Notes: generated from the letters alone by a model not told the origin. Positions 9,083 to 19,400 are shown, counted from the stretch's first letter. The stretch is 64,000 nt of DNA from Flavobacteriales bacterium (GCA_018402085.1 JAGYJM010000002.1:1240001-1304000), one strand, 5' to 3'. A program made the numbers and translations.

Positions 9083-9367
9083 ATGGCAGCTTACAAGGTG
9101 ATCATAACCGACAGGGCGTACAATTCGTTTCGCAGAATACTCGATGTAGTGCGCTCAACCTCACTCATCGGGGCTGAAGACGCGCGAGTGGTGGTTCTAA
9201 ACCGTATGAAGAAATTGGCCTCCAATCCTGAGATCCAATCACGAAAGGCAAAATTTTTCAACCTTGAAGGCGATTACCGGTCAGTGCTGGCATGGAATTA
9301 TCGCATTTACTACAAGCTCGAAGAAAAGCGTGTCATCGTGCTGGATGTCATTCTTGACAAGTCTTGA
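9083..9367 (+). CDS. orphan ParE/RelE-superfamily toxin-like protein
   Basis: 94 residues. YKVIITDRAYNSFRRILDVV at the start and YRSVLAWNYRIYYKLEEKRVIVLDVILDK at the end fit the ParE/RelE barrel fold (helical pair followed by a beta sheet with R-x-x-Y/I-x-Y). ParE poisons gyrase, RelE cuts ribosome-bound mRNA; which applies cannot be told. No antitoxin-sized gene lies on either side: upstream is the divergent peptidase, downstream the convergent wbqC whose stop abuts this one (TGA next to TTA). It may be a solitary toxin, use a distant antitoxin, or have been tamed. Confidence 0.72.
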   Translation: MAAYKVIITDRAYNSFRRILDVVRSTSLIGAEDARVVVLNRMKKLASNPEIQSRKAKFFNLEGDYRSVLAWNYRIYYKLEEKRVIVLDVILDKS

Positions 9368-9964
9368 TTAGCCGGGGCTACTTTCAAGCACTCGGTATGA
9401 TTCTGGTCCACAGTTGAATAAGAGATCAAGCCCTGATAAATTAGATTCAAACGGAAACCGGTCACTGAACACCTGAGGATAGGCGGGTACTTGTACGTGC
9501 ACGCCCCGTTTGAATTGATCGCGGTAATCGACTTCAGGCGACTCAATGTAAGCATCCGAAACCTCAATTTTCGTTTCTATACCGAGGTGATCCAGCAGCC
9601 ATTGGGTGCTTTCCAGATTAAATTGAGCGAGGTACTCGTGGCCACCATAGATGAGCGCTTTGAGTTCGTCTTCGTAGTGCATGAAAAACGGCGATTTACC
9701 ACAGCACGAAGAGATACCTTTCCACGCTAGCCGCCGCCATTCATCGTCAACCATTCGGATTTCGCGCATCGGTAGGTGCTCTCCTTTGCGGCCTTCTACG
9801 TGCACGCTAATTGTCAGCCTACCGTTGGCCCCCAGCAGTTCGAAACGGTTTCGCAAGGTTTGTTTGCGGTAGTGTTCTCCTACGTCAATTTTTACTGCGC
9901 GAAAGCGCAGGATGCTACGGAGATAATCAATGCTGGGAAAGCTGCACGCAGGAAATACAGGCAT
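9368..9964 (-). CDS. WbqC-like family protein
   Basis: About 198 residues. PVFPACSFPSIDYLRSIL, then IDVGEHYRKQTLRNRFELLGANG and RLTISVHVE match the WbqC family (Y-P ... E-x-Y-x-KQT-x-RNR). The biochemical activity is not well established; some members occur in O-antigen clusters. I chose the Met at 9964, whose ATG overlaps the TAA stop of lepB (TAATG), implying translational coupling. The earlier ATG at 9994 would lie inside lepB. A palindromic element (9896-9914) encodes ILRFRAV near the N-terminus. Confidence 0.82.
   Translation of the reverse strand: MPVFPACSFPSIDYLRSILRFRAVKIDVGEHYRKQTLRNRFELLGANGRLTISVHVEGRKGEHLPMREIRMVDDEWRRLAWKGISSCCGKSPFFMHYEDELKALIYGGHEYLAQFNLESTQWLLDHLGIETKIEVSDAYIESPEVDYRDQFKRGVHVQVPAYPQVFSDRFPFESNLSGLDLLFNCGPESYRVLESSPG
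9896..9914 (+). repeat. 19-bp hairpin-GGATG element, copy 4
   Basis: Stem TGCGC, loop GAAA, GGATG on the plus strand, opposite to wbqC, which reads it as ILRFRAV. Confidence 0.85.
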
Positions 9965-11571
9965 TAGTCCACCAGCTGGAACATCCTGTCCCATCGGATT
10001 TTCGATTCTCCGTGTTGTTGTTCATTCTGGAGTGAGAGCCATGTGAACACGGCCTTACCGACGATATGCGTCTCAGGAACGAAGCCCCAGAAACGCGAAT
10101 CAGCGGAGTTATGGCGGTTGTCGCCCATCATCCAGTAGTAATTCTGACGGAAGGTGTAGCGATCGGTTACTTCACCATTGATGAGAATATCACCTGCCTG
10201 ATTCACTTCGAGTTCATTGCCTTCGTAAACAGCGATCGCCCTGTGATAAATCGGGAGGTTCTCTGCATTCAGGATGACCTCTTCACCAGCCGCAGGAATG
10301 TGCACCGGACCATAGTTGTCAGGATCCCAGGTATGGTAAGGTGAACGATTCATATTCGGAAACATACTCAATGATCCGCGCAACGGCGTCTGGTCATCCA
10401 CGTAAAGGGTGTCAGCCACGTCCATCGCCAGAAGTTTGTCGCGTTCTTTGTTGGTGAGAGAAATACGGTCTTCCATAATTCGTCCGGTGCGGGGGTCTCG
10501 GTCAAAGTCCTGATCGGTCAATTCAAGCACCTCGCGCACCTTATTGATCATAGCCGGATTCTTCAGTCTTAAGATATAGTCAAACTGCACACCATCAGGG
10601 TTGTCAACGTTCTCACCATTGATGAATACTTTACGATCGCGGATTTCAAGGGTCTCGCCAGGCAGGCCCATGCAGCGTTTAATATAGTTCTCCGCTTTGT
10701 CAATCGGTCGGCTTTTAATCGGAATGGGTGTGCCGGGATTTCGCTCGTAGCTCTTGCGCGCCTGCTCGTTGAACAATGCCGGATTTTGCTCATAAGCCTC
10801 GTAACTTTTAGCAATCTGAACGCCCCGGTCACGGATACGGGCATAGTAATCATGTCCGGCCAGTGCCGGATGCGCCAAAATGGTATCACCATGTGGAAAG
10901 TTGAATACAACCGGGTCATATCGGTCAACATCGCCAAAGCCCGGAAGCCTCATGTAGGGCAGCGATACCCACTCTACGTATGAGTTTTTCATTGACCCCG
11001 GCAGGGTGTTGTGCACAAAGGGGAAGGAGAGGGGCGTCTGCTGCACCTTTGCACCGTAGCTCATTTTACTTACGAAAAGGTAGTCACCCACCAACATAGA
11101 GCCTTCCATCGAGGCTGTAGGAATCGTGAAGGCTTCAAAGAAAAACGAACGAATGATCGTTGCAGCGATCACCGCAAAAATGATGGCCTCACCCCACTCA
11201 CGGAACATGCCTTTCTTACGTTTGCTCCAGTCACGCGGACCAACATATTTGGCATCTGTGCTGCGGAAGGCAAAATCCGGAACAGCCAGCCAGGGCAAGG
11301 CTCCGAAGTACCATTGCTCTTTGGCGCTGCGCTTGTTAAAAACGATGGCCATTTCAACGTTCATGATGGTAAGCATCAGAAGATTCACCCCCGGCACGAA
11401 GAGTACGAAGATCCAGTACCACGGACGTTTGATCATTTTGAGCCAGGTGACCCATTGCAAAACGGGTACAAAGCCGTGCCATGCCGGCAAACCTGCTTTC
11501 TTAAATACCTGAGGCAGGGTAGGGAAGTACACGAGGTACAAAAGGATCAGTAGAATCTCTGCAATGTTCAT
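9964..11571 (-). CDS. lepB: signal peptidase I with DUF5684-like N-terminal membrane domain
   Basis: 535 residues, about twice the size of typical bacterial enzymes. Residues 1-110 form several membrane segments and resemble DUF5684. The S26 core then begins: FFFEAFTIPTASMEGSMLVG holds the Ser nucleophile, NYIKRCMGLPGETLEI the general-base Lys, and MMGDNRHNSADSRFWGFVP the conserved box E. A long insertion of roughly 180 residues separates these motifs, as in other Bacteroidota. It cleaves signal peptides at the outer face of the inner membrane. Start ATG overlaps the dapB stop (ATGA). Confidence 0.93.
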   Translation of the reverse strand: MNIAEILLILLYLVYFPTLPQVFKKAGLPAWHGFVPVLQWVTWLKMIKRPWYWIFVLFVPGVNLLMLTIMNVEMAIVFNKRSAKEQWYFGALPWLAVPDFAFRSTDAKYVGPRDWSKRKKGMFREWGEAIIFAVIAATIIRSFFFEAFTIPTASMEGSMLVGDYLFVSKMSYGAKVQQTPLSFPFVHNTLPGSMKNSYVEWVSLPYMRLPGFGDVDRYDPVVFNFPHGDTILAHPALAGHDYYARIRDRGVQIAKSYEAYEQNPALFNEQARKSYERNPGTPIPIKSRPIDKAENYIKRCMGLPGETLEIRDRKVFINGENVDNPDGVQFDYILRLKNPAMINKVREVLELTDQDFDRDPRTGRIMEDRISLTNKERDKLLAMDVADTLYVDDQTPLRGSLSMFPNMNRSPYHTWDPDNYGPVHIPAAGEEVILNAENLPIYHRAIAVYEGNELEVNQAGDILINGEVTDRYTFRQNYYWMMGDNRHNSADSRFWGFVPETHIVGKAVFTWLSLQNEQQHGESKIRWDRMFQLVD

Positions 11572-12281
11572 TCGAGTGCGTTTTTAAGCAGGTCGCGCAT
11601 CGTGAAGATGCCGGTGCGACCGGTCAACCATTCGGCTGCCCGAATCGATCCAAGGGCAAATCCGTCGCGGCTAAAAGCTTCGTGTTGGATAGTGATTCGA
11701 TCGTGTTCTGAGGTGAAGTGTATCTGGTGCAATCCTTTAATGTCGCCTTCTCTTTGAGCGCTTACGGGTAGCTTACCGGGTGTTTCTTTGAGGCTCCAAC
11801 CGTCAAGATTCCGGTAATGATTGAGTACCAGGTCAGAAAGGGTCAGGGCGGTTCCGCTCGGGGCGTCTTTTTTACCGGTATGATGGGCTTCATGGATAGC
11901 GGGTGCGTAGCCTTCCATATTTTGCATCAGGGCGGCTGCATGATCAACCATCAGATTGAACAAGTTAACACCGATACTGAAATTGCTCGCATAGAGCAGG
12001 CTTCCATTTCTATGGTCGCACGCTGCACGCACTTCCGCAATGCGATTGTACCAACCGGTGGTACCTGATACACAAGGCACACCGGCGTCAAAGCAGGTGA
12101 GGATGTTTCCTACAGCCGCTTTAGGCTCTGTAAATTCGATGGCGACATCCGCTTTTTCGAGATGTTGTTTACCCGGTGGCGCTCCGGCCGTAGCGCGAAG
12201 AATCACTTCATGGCCGCGCGCTGCCGCAAGCCGCTCAACTGTCTTACCCATTCTGCCATAGCCGATGATCGCAATCTTCAT
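11568..12281 (-). CDS. dapB: 4-hydroxy-tetrahydrodipicolinate reductase
   Basis: About 237 residues. It begins MKIAIIGYGRMGKTVERLA, a Rossmann NAD(P)H-binding loop, and contains CVSGTTGWYN, FSIGVNLF, EAHHTGKKDAPSGTAL and FTSEHDRITIQHEAFSRDGFA, all diagnostic of DapB. It reduces the dihydrodipicolinate precursor in lysine and diaminopimelate synthesis. The start at 12281 rather than 12317 is supported by a -7 box (12287-12294) five bases upstream, which gives a near-leaderless message. It overlaps lepB by 4 bp. Confidence 0.94.
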   Translation of the reverse strand: MKIAIIGYGRMGKTVERLAAARGHEVILRATAGAPPGKQHLEKADVAIEFTEPKAAVGNILTCFDAGVPCVSGTTGWYNRIAEVRAACDHRNGSLLYASNFSIGVNLFNLMVDHAAALMQNMEGYAPAIHEAHHTGKKDAPSGTALTLSDLVLNHYRNLDGWSLKETPGKLPVSAQREGDIKGLHQIHFTSEHDRITIQHEAFSRDGFALGSIRAAEWLTGRTGIFTMRDLLKNALE

Positions 12282-12286
12282 GGCGT

Positions 12287-12294
12287 CAAAATTA
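12287..12294 (-). promoter_or_regulatory. -7 box TAATTTTG for dapB-lepB-wbqC
   Basis: On the minus strand the bases read TAnnTTTG exactly. It ends five bases before the dapB ATG and lies inside the 3' end of the DUF5683 gene, so dapB can be transcribed independently of parAB. Confidence 0.5.
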
Positions 12295-12855
12295 GAAATT
12301 AAGCGATAGCCCCACACCTGTCATAGGCTGCGGTCCGATATTGAACTGAGGCGTCCAGCGCAGGGTCAGTTCATCACTCACATCAAAAAAGAAGAGATGC
12401 GCATCTACATTCGCATCGATGATGTTCAAGGCATAAACGAGTCCGAGGCTGATATAGCTCAGGTCAAGCCATCTTCGGTAATCGTCAGAAATGGTGCGAA
12501 GCTGGCTTGAATTGAACGGTGTTTCATTGGTTGTGTCGGGGTTCCCGTCAAGCTCCGCGATGAGTTGGTTACGGTAATACTGGTAGTTCTGTGTATTGTC
12601 GTTGATGAAGTAGATGCATGTTCCGATGCCTGCATACAGAATCGGCACTTTCCACCACTTCCGGTTGTATACTTGTCCGAGCCCCGGCAATGCGGCGCTC
12701 ATGATGGTGGCTTTTTTCACGCTATGTATGCGATCTGAAGGCTGCTTCGCGACTTGCATGCTTGTCGTGTCGGCAGGTGTTTCGGCTTCTACTATCTGCG
12801 CAAAAGCGCAGGATGCGAACAGGATCAGGACGGCGAGAAGGCCTGTGTATTTCAA
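12292..12855 (-). CDS. DUF5683 family exported/membrane protein
   Basis: 187 residues with a signal peptide (VLILFASCAFAQ). ATIMSAALPGLGQVYNRKWWKVPILYAGI is the hallmark P-G-L-G-Q-x-YN-x-K-W-W-K box of DUF5683. A second hydrophobic stretch (LSYISLGLVYALNIIDANVDAHLF) and a C-terminal amphipathic strand ending in Phe suggest envelope association. In Flavobacteriia it is regularly found between parB and dapB, as here; function unknown. The signal peptide end is encoded by a palindromic element (12797-12815). It overlaps parB by 4 bp. Confidence 0.85.
   Translation of the reverse strand: MKYTGLLAVLILFASCAFAQIVEAETPADTTSMQVAKQPSDRIHSVKKATIMSAALPGLGQVYNRKWWKVPILYAGIGTCIYFINDNTQNYQYYRNQLIAELDGNPDTTNETPFNSSQLRTISDDYRRWLDLSYISLGLVYALNIIDANVDAHLFFFDVSDELTLRWTPQFNIGPQPMTGVGLSLNF
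12797..12815 (+). repeat. 19-bp hairpin-GGATG element, copy 5
   Basis: Stem TGCGC, loop AAAA, GGATG on the plus strand, opposite to the DUF5683 gene. It is read as SCAFAQI at the signal peptidase site. Confidence 0.85.
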
Positions 12856-13748
12856 GAGTTCAGCTTTTCAATCAGGTCTCGGAGGTCGTCTTCGTTTTCA
12901 AAGCGGATCTCCACTTTCCCGCTACCATCATCTTTGGTGCGCAAGTCAACGGAGCGTTTGAGTCGAAGCCGCAGGTCAGCCCTGAGTTTCTGCATTTCGA
13001 ACGATAGAGCATCGTTCTTTGTTGCCTTTTTTACGTTTTTTGATGAAGAGGCTGCTTCGCGCACCATTTCTTCGGTTTGCCGAACGCTGAGTCCGTTTTG
13101 AACTACCTGATCGAAAATACGCTTTTGCACATCGGGGTTTTCAACGGTAATCAGCGCGCGTGCATGCCCCATAGAGATCTTTTTCTCTATGATGCCTACC
13201 TGTATATTGGCGGGGAGCTTGAGGAGTCTGAGGTAATTACTGATCGTAGCGCGCTTTTTTCCTACCCTTTCGCTGAGGGCCTCCTGTGTGAGGTTACATT
13301 CTTCAAGCAAGCGCTGGTAGCTGATAGCGACTTCGATGGCATCGAGATTTTCACGCTGAATGTTTTCAACGAGAGCCATCTCGAGCATTTCCTGGTCATT
13401 CGCTTCGCGCACATATGCCGGAATTTCATTGAGTTCAGCAATTTGCGAAGCACGAAAGCGGCGTTCACCTGAGATGAGCTGGTACTTGCTGGCACCTATT
13501 TTTCGCACTGTGACCGGCTGAATAATACCCAACTCTGCGATGGATGCAGCGAGCTCATCCAACGCTTCTGCGTTGAACTTATTTCGCGGCTGATATGGAT
13601 TGGCTTCAATTTGTGCGATACGCAAAACAGCAATCGAGCCGGCGACGTTTCCGATGCTTCCTCGCTCTACCGGTTTGGGCTCCGGCGCGTTGGCTGCATT
13701 GTCTAGCAGGGCGCTCAACCCGCGTCCTAGTGCCTGTCGCTTAGCCAT
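12852..13748 (-). CDS. parB: chromosome partitioning protein ParB
   Basis: 298 residues. [16 protein letters not shown] and the following [29 protein letters not shown] form the ParB/Spo0J CTPase domain with the GERRxRA motif; the helix-turn-helix region is [24 protein letters not shown]. It binds parS sites, slides as a CTP-dependent clamp and activates ParA. It overlaps parA by 8 bp. No parS-like 16-bp palindrome was found by eye in the block. A palindromic element (13556-13574) encodes NAEALDE within the CTPase domain. Confidence 0.94.
   Translation of the reverse strand: MAKRQALGRGLSALLDNAANAPEPKPVERGSIGNVAGSIAVLRIAQIEANPYQPRNKFNAEALDELAASIAELGIIQPVTVRKIGASKYQLISGERRFRASQIAELNEIPAYVREANDQEMLEMALVENIQRENLDAIEVAISYQRLLEECNLTQEALSERVGKKRATISNYLRLLKLPANIQVGIIEKKISMGHARALITVENPDVQKRIFDQVVQNGLSVRQTEEMVREAASSSKNVKKATKNDALSFEMQKLRADLRLRLKRSVDLRTKDDGSGKVEIRFENEDDLRDLIEKLNS
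13556..13574 (-). repeat. 19-bp hairpin-GGATG element, copy 6 (variant loop)
   Basis: Stem AACGC, loop AGAA, GGATG on the minus strand, read as NAEALDE in parB. The peptide also fits the conserved ParB sequence, so chance is not excluded for this copy. Confidence 0.5.
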
Positions 13749-14553
13749 CGCTTAGATCGATAAATTTTTCATCATTCTTTAACCGGGTCATCTCATTATT
13801 CTGGAGAATCTCTCTGGCGAGATTGAGGTAATTGATTGACCCCTTGCAGCTCGCGTCGTGCATGATGATCGTTTCACCAAAGCTAGGCGCTTCGCCGAGG
13901 CGAGTATTTCGGTGAATGATGGTATCAAAGACCATATCTTGAAAATGCATGCGCACCTCTTCTACCACTTGATTTGCCAGTCGGAGGCGGGTATCGTACA
14001 TGGTCAGCAAAATACCTTCAATAGACAGGTCGGTATTGAGTTTGGTTTGCACAATTTTCACGGTATTGAGCAACTTACCGAGCCCTTCAAGAGCAAAGTA
14101 TTCGCATTGCACCGGAATGATGGTTGAATCAGCAGCTGTCAGTGCATTGACGGTAATCAAACCGAGTGAAGGAGAGCAGTCAACAACGATGAAATCGTAG
14201 TCGTCACGGATCGGTTCAAGCGCCATTCGCATCATGTACTCGCGGTTGGGCATATTGATCAGCTCTATTTCGGCTCCCACAAGGTCAATGTGTGCGGGCA
14301 GCAAATCCAGGTTCGGATTGTCTGTGCTGATGATAATGTCTTTGGGATCGATTTGATCCACCACTGTTTCGTAGATGGAGGTCTTGATGTTTTTCGGATC
14401 AATACCCACCCCTGATGTGGCATTCGCCTGGGGATCTGCATCAACGAGCAGGGTTTTGTATTCCAGCACGCCGAAACTGGCGGCGAGATTGATGGCTGTG
14501 GTTGTTTTTCCTACGCCACCTTTTTGGTTTGCAACTGCAATGATCTTTCCCAT
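13741..14553 (-). CDS. parA: chromosome partitioning ATPase ParA (Soj)
   Basis: 270 residues, the chromosomal ParA length with no N-terminal [23 protein letters not shown] is the deviant Walker A with the signature Lys; [12 protein letters not shown] and [18 protein letters not shown] are the A' and B motifs. It forms ATP-dependent dimers on DNA that move ParB-parS complexes. It heads the block parA-parB-DUF5683-dapB-lepB-wbqC and starts 5 bp after the UPF0173 gene ends, so that gene may be in the same transcript. Confidence 0.96.
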   Translation of the reverse strand: MGKIIAVANQKGGVGKTTTAINLAASFGVLEYKTLLVDADPQANATSGVGIDPKNIKTSIYETVVDQIDPKDIIISTDNPNLDLLPAHIDLVGAEIELINMPNREYMMRMALEPIRDDYDFIVVDCSPSLGLITVNALTAADSTIIPVQCEYFALEGLGKLLNTVKIVQTKLNTDLSIEGILLTMYDTRLRLANQVVEEVRMHFQDMVFDTIIHRNTRLGEAPSFGETIIMHDASCKGSINYLNLAREILQNNEMTRLKNDEKFIDLSDG

Positions 14554-14558
14554 TCTTC

Positions 14559-15236
14559 TTACGCGTCAAATTCTTCTCCGATGCCGGGCAGCAATAGTGT
14601 TTTGCCGGCATCTTTAAAGGCCATCACGGCCCGTTGGTGATCCATTTTTATAAATGGAAAGGTGTCGTAGTGCATACCGACAATCGCATCGCACCGGATC
14701 ATGTCAGCACAACGAATACTGTCTTCAATTCCCATGGTGAAATTATCTCCAATCGGCAGAAAGGCGAGGTCAGGCTTCCAGTAGCGGCCAATGAGTTCCA
14801 TATCCATGTGGAGCGCTGTATCTCCCGCGTAGTAGATCCGACGGCCATCTGCCTCGATGATGAAGCCCCCGGGGTTTCCCCCGTACGAACCATCAGGTAA
14901 CATACTTGAATGAACGGCATTGACATACTTGACCTTGCCGAACTCAAATTCATGTTCGCCACCATGGTTCATGGGCCAGCCTTTGCATCCTTTCTCTCCA
15001 AACCAGGTGACAATTTCAAAGTTACTGATGATCGTAGCATCGTTCCTTTTAGCGATGTCTTCAGCATCGGCTACGTGGTCAAAATGCCCGTGCGTTAGCA
15101 GCACATACTCTGCATCGATCGTGCCTACGTCTATAGCCGATGCCAACTCGTTCTTACTGATGAAGGGATCAAAGATCAACTTCGTCTTTGATGTCTCCAC
15201 CGTAAAGCATGAGTGTCCCAGGTACCGAAACTTCAT
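14559..15236 (-). CDS. UPF0173 metal-dependent hydrolase (metallo-beta-lactamase fold)
   Basis: 225 residues. [15 protein letters not shown] opens the family; [12 protein letters not shown] is the H-x-H-x-DH metal site; [19 protein letters not shown] and VGMHYDTFP supply the remaining ligands. UPF0173 proteins are soluble hydrolases with uncertain substrate. It lies immediately upstream of parA on the same strand. Confidence 0.9.
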   Translation of the reverse strand: MKFRYLGHSCFTVETSKTKLIFDPFISKNELASAIDVGTIDAEYVLLTHGHFDHVADAEDIAKRNDATIISNFEIVTWFGEKGCKGWPMNHGGEHEFEFGKVKYVNAVHSSMLPDGSYGGNPGGFIIEADGRRIYYAGDTALHMDMELIGRYWKPDLAFLPIGDNFTMGIEDSIRCADMIRCDAIVGMHYDTFPFIKMDHQRAVMAFKDAGKTLLLPGIGEEFDA

Positions 15237-15388
15237 TGAAGATTCTATTTTTGGCAGCGATTGAACGAATCAGTGATCCGCTTGTTGCTGCAACGTTAAT
15301 CTGAAAGGATAAAGTTAGGATTTAGCGTCCACACGGTCAGCATAAGTTTTGCACAGCGGCAGGTGGACATCAGGTTGATAACAATTCG

Positions 15389-15922
15389 ATGAAAAGACAA
15401 GAACAGTTTGCGGTAATCACAGGTACAAACCTGAAGGGTGGCAAGACGGAATATCTGGCACGGCATTATATTGCCTTGCTGGAGAGCAGCGGACAGCAGG
15501 TTACCTATTTCAACCTTGCAGATCTTCCGAGAGACTTCATATTTGCTGATTTGTGGAACGGCCCGTCAGCGACCTTGAAAAATGTGATCGACACGCACTT
15601 GCTGCCGGCTACAAAATTTGTGTTCGTCATTCCTGAGTACAATGGAAGTTTCCCGGGAGTACTAAAGGCTTTTATCGACTGCCTGCCGAGGGAGGTGTTT
15701 TACGGTAAGAAGGCCGGGCTTATCGGTATGTCTTCAGGGCACACGGGTGCGTTGCGTGCTATGGATCAGTTTGGCGATATACTGAACTATCTTCGCGTTT
15801 CAGTCTTATATGCGAAGCCTAAGCTGTCAAACATTGACGACTGTTTCAACTCAGATCAACTGATCAACGAGCGTGCTGTCAGATTGCTGGAGCATCATTG
15901 CGAAGAGATGATCAATTTTTGA
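15389..15922 (+). CDS. NAD(P)H-dependent FMN reductase family protein
   Basis: 177 residues with a flavodoxin-like fold: ITGTNLKGGKTEYLARHY is the phosphate-binding start, FVFVIPEYNGSFPGVLKAFID the FMN-binding PEYN-x-S-x-PG motif, and KAGLIGMSSGHTGALRAMDQ the third strand and loop. Such enzymes reduce FMN, quinones or azo compounds. The TGA stop abuts the TCA (reverse-strand stop) of the convergent PUR-like gene, leaving no intergenic base. Confidence 0.87.
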   Translation: MKRQEQFAVITGTNLKGGKTEYLARHYIALLESSGQQVTYFNLADLPRDFIFADLWNGPSATLKNVIDTHLLPATKFVFVIPEYNGSFPGVLKAFIDCLPREVFYGKKAGLIGMSSGHTGALRAMDQFGDILNYLRVSVLYAKPKLSNIDDCFNSDQLINERAVRLLEHHCEEMINF

Positions 15923-16330
15923 TCAGTCTTCCAGATCATCAAAGTCAACATTGGTAAAAGAGGTGACCTTACCTTTGTTTTCTTCAGAATGATTCTCTTC
16001 GTAAGTGTGGTCGCGATCATAATCGTCTTCACGATCATAGTCTGAAACGCTGTCAGCATCCTGGAATTCGCCACTCTGCTGCAGTGCACGGATGCGCTCA
16101 ATGGTTTCTTGAAGACCTTCGGCGAACTTATCGAAGTCTTCTTTATAGAGAAACAATTTGTGTTTCTCGTAGTGGTACTTTCCGTCGTCGGTAAAGCGTC
16201 TTTTACTTTCCGTAACAGTTAAGTACAGGTCATTACCTTTGGTTGCTTTGACGTCGAAGAAGTAGGTACGCTTCCCCGCCCGGACAGCCTTTGAGAAAAG
16301 GTCATCCCTATGATTCGCTCCATCTGACAT
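15923..16330 (-). CDS. PUR-alpha-like DUF3276 protein
   Basis: 135 residues. GKRTYFFDVKATKGNDLYLTVTESKRRF and KHKLFLYKEDFDKFAEGLQETI match the DUF3276 / bacterial Pur-alpha fold (a Whirly-like single-strand nucleic-acid binder). The last 45 residues are very acidic (Asp/Glu-rich, with YDREDDYDRD), resembling an acidic tail. Likely a small RNA- or DNA-binding protein of Bacteroidota; specific target unknown. Confidence 0.85.
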   Translation of the reverse strand: MSDGANHRDDLFSKAVRAGKRTYFFDVKATKGNDLYLTVTESKRRFTDDGKYHYEKHKLFLYKEDFDKFAEGLQETIERIRALQQSGEFQDADSVSDYDREDDYDRDHTYEENHSEENKGKVTSFTNVDFDDLED

Positions 16331-16413
16331 ACCCGATAGTTTTGGTTTTGGTTCACCTAAAAATAGGAAATAATTACTAAACCTCTTGTATTTCTTCGCT
16401 TTAAGGCTACTTT

Positions 16414-16456
16414 AAAAAAACACAAGCCTCGTTCAGGCTACCAAACGTGGCTTGTG
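16414..16456 (-). terminator. rho-independent terminator of the BNR-protein gene
   Basis: Perfect 8-bp stem CACAAGCC/GGCTTGTG with a 20-nt loop, followed on the minus strand by seven T. It lies 21 bp beyond the stop of the minus-strand gene ending at 16477. Confidence 0.75.
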
Positions 16457-16476
16457 ATGGGTTGGTCTTTGCTTTA

Positions 16477-19400
16477 TTATTCATTGCCCCACCCGGCATC
16501 GCGTCCGGGTGTATAGGGTACTTTCAGCTCAACGAGCTTTTTTTCGAGAGCATTGACATTTGCGACAAGTGTGCGCATTCTATTCAGCAGCTCGCTGTAG
16601 TCTTGTTTTGCAATTTCAAATTGGTTGCGGGCGGTTTTTGTAGGTTCTGCGGTGTTCCACCAGGTGGCGTAAGCAGCATAACCGAGACGGTCATTCAGGC
16701 TGGGTGAAGTTTCAAATTCACGCGATGACCGGGTAGGGTCGCCAAAGAGTATCAATCGAAGCTCGTACATTTCTTCTTCGAATTCGTTGACGTTTTCCAT
16801 CAAGTTCAAAGGAGCAGTGGGGTAGGTCTTAACAGCCTGCTCCATAAATTTAAGTTTCTCTTCGGTTTCACTGTAGAGCTTGTTGGTACCGCCCAAAGAT
16901 CTGCTGAGTTCCGCTACTTCCTGCTGAAAGGCAAGTACCTCTTCACGGTCTTTAGCCAGAAGGGTCTGGCGGTTCAGGGGCTTCACCTCAAAGTTCACAG
17001 CTTCATGCACGGAGGTGAACACACCGTTCACATTCTTGAAAATTTCTACGGAGTAGGTGCCGGGCAATGCGAGCATGCCCTCATCGGGCGACGAATAGCG
17101 GCCGGGTACACTTTCACTGAGCTTTATGGGGGAAGTGGTCGTGTGGCGAAGGTTCCAGTATATGCGGTGCATGCCCTTTGAAGCGCTCTGCTTGATTTTA
17201 CGAACCGTGTTTCCCTGACTGTCTTTGATCACGAAGATAAGGTATGGCTCTTCTTCGCGATCTTCTTTGCGCAGCTCTTCAAGTGAAGGATAGTATTCGT
17301 CTTCATAAGCTTTACGCGCTTCAGATTCAGCCTCTTTACGTTGTTGTTTCAGTGTCTTCAACTCGTCACCGTAGTAGTAGGTGATCGCCGCGCCGAATTC
17401 CGGATTCTCAGCAGTGTAAAACATCTCGCCCTGGCTGCTCTTTCCCCGGCCACCGTATCGGTTGTCTTCTATGTAAAGCAGGGCATCTTTGACAGGGAAG
17501 ATATGTGCAGATTTATTTAGCAGTTCTTCATTGAGATCGCGCAAGGGTGAGTAATCGTCCAGCACGTAGAACCCCCTGCCGAAGGTGGCCAGCACAAGGT
17601 CATTCTCACGCTTCTGGATTTCCATGTCTCTGACCGCAATGGGAGGCAGGCCCCGCTTGATTTGTGTCCACGAATCACCGCCGTTATTGGTGAAAAACAC
17701 TCCAAACTCCGTACCTATGAAAAGTAATTCGGGCACAAGGTGATCCTGCACAATGGCATAGACTGATCCCCGTTCCGGAAGATTCGACGCAATGCTCACC
17801 CAGGAAGCGCCTCGATCCGTGCTTTTTAGCACGTAGGGTTTAAAGTCACCATTTTTATGGTTGTTGAAAACCGCGTAAACCGTGTTGGCGTCATGTAATG
17901 AAGCTCTGATCATATTGACATACGTGCGCTCCGGAACACCCGGAAATTTTCCGTAATCCGTCCAGTTGCTACCCCCGTCTTCTGAAACCTGAATCAATCC
18001 GTCATCCGTCCCCGCATACAATAGTCCTTCAGCAACAGGAGACTCCTCTAGCGCAACAATATTGCCGTAGATGGAGGTCGACATGTTCTTCATGACTGCA
18101 TCCGGCCCCCAGATTTTACCCATGACTTTCATCTGATTTCTGTCGAGTTGGCGGGTGAGGTCCGGACTAATGGTTTGCCAGGAGTCGCCTCGGTCAGTGC
18201 TCTTGAATACGCGGTTTGCCGCGAAGTATAGGGTGGTGTAGTTGTGCGGACTAATGATCAGCGGGGCGTCCCAGTTCCAGCGGTAAGGTGCTTCGTCACG
18301 CGACGGTTGTGGACGAATTGCCACGCGTTCACCGCTTGCCTTATCATAGCGCACCAACCAGCCGTACTGAGCTTGGCCATACACAATGTTCGGATCTACC
18401 GGGTCAATGGCCGGTTTAAAACCGTCACCCCCATTGGTAATGAACCAGTCACTGTTCAAGATACCATGCTGGCTGGTGGTGCGCGATGGTCCGCCCTGCG
18501 TATTGTTATCTTGCGTACCTCCGTATACATTATAGAAGGGCTCTTCATTGTCAACGGCGACTTTGTAGAATTGCGTAATCGGAAGGTTAGGATAGTATTT
18601 CCAGTCGCCCGCGGCATTGAATGTTTCGTACAACCCGCCATCGCAACCTACCAGCCAGTGCTCCGGGTGGTTAGGATCAATCCACATGCAGTGGTTGTCA
18701 ACGTGCTTACTTTTTTCACCTGTTTGCTGAAAGGTTTTCCCGCCATCTTCAGTATGGTGCAACCAGGTGTCCATACTGAACACCACATCAACATCATACG
18801 GATGGCATAAAATTTCCTGATAGTAATTGCCGCTGGTTTGATGGGCACTCATTTTCTTCCAGCTTTCGCCTCGATCGTCTGAACGGTAAAACCCGCCATT
18901 ATCTGTGGCTTTAACGATGGCGTAAACGACATCCGGATCAGCAGGGGAGATATCGATACCTATACGCCCCAAATCATTTGAAGGAAGGCCATTTGAGAGT
19001 TTACGCCAATTCGCTCCTCCGTCTTCGCTTTTATAGATGGCTGACTCGGGCCCGCCGTCAAGGTAAGTGAACACATGGCGTCGACGCTGGTGAGCTGTCG
19101 CGTACAAAAGATTGGGATCACGCGGATCCATATGTATCTCATTGAACCCTGTATGCTCTGAAACCTCCAGGATTCTTTCCCAGTTTGAACCGCCATCAGA
19201 AGTTTTATAAATTCCGCGCTCACCGCCGGCACTCCAGAGCGGACCATAAGCTGCGACATATACGATGTCAGGGTTGGTTGGGTGAATGGCAATCATTCCG
19301 ATATGCTCTGATTGCCCGAGCCCCATGTTGGTCCAGCTCTTGCCGCCGTCGGTACTCTTGTAAACACCATCGCCGTATGCTACACTGCGCTGGTTGTTAT

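Noticed and set aside
10852-10871. CCGGC-CAGT-GCCGG followed by ATG in lepB
   Set aside because: The stem overlaps the GGATG, so the spacing does not match the 19-bp element; counted as chance.
15036-15060. Element-like peptide IAKRNDA in the UPF0173 gene
   Set aside because: The underlying DNA does not form the 5-bp stem, so it is only a similar peptide.
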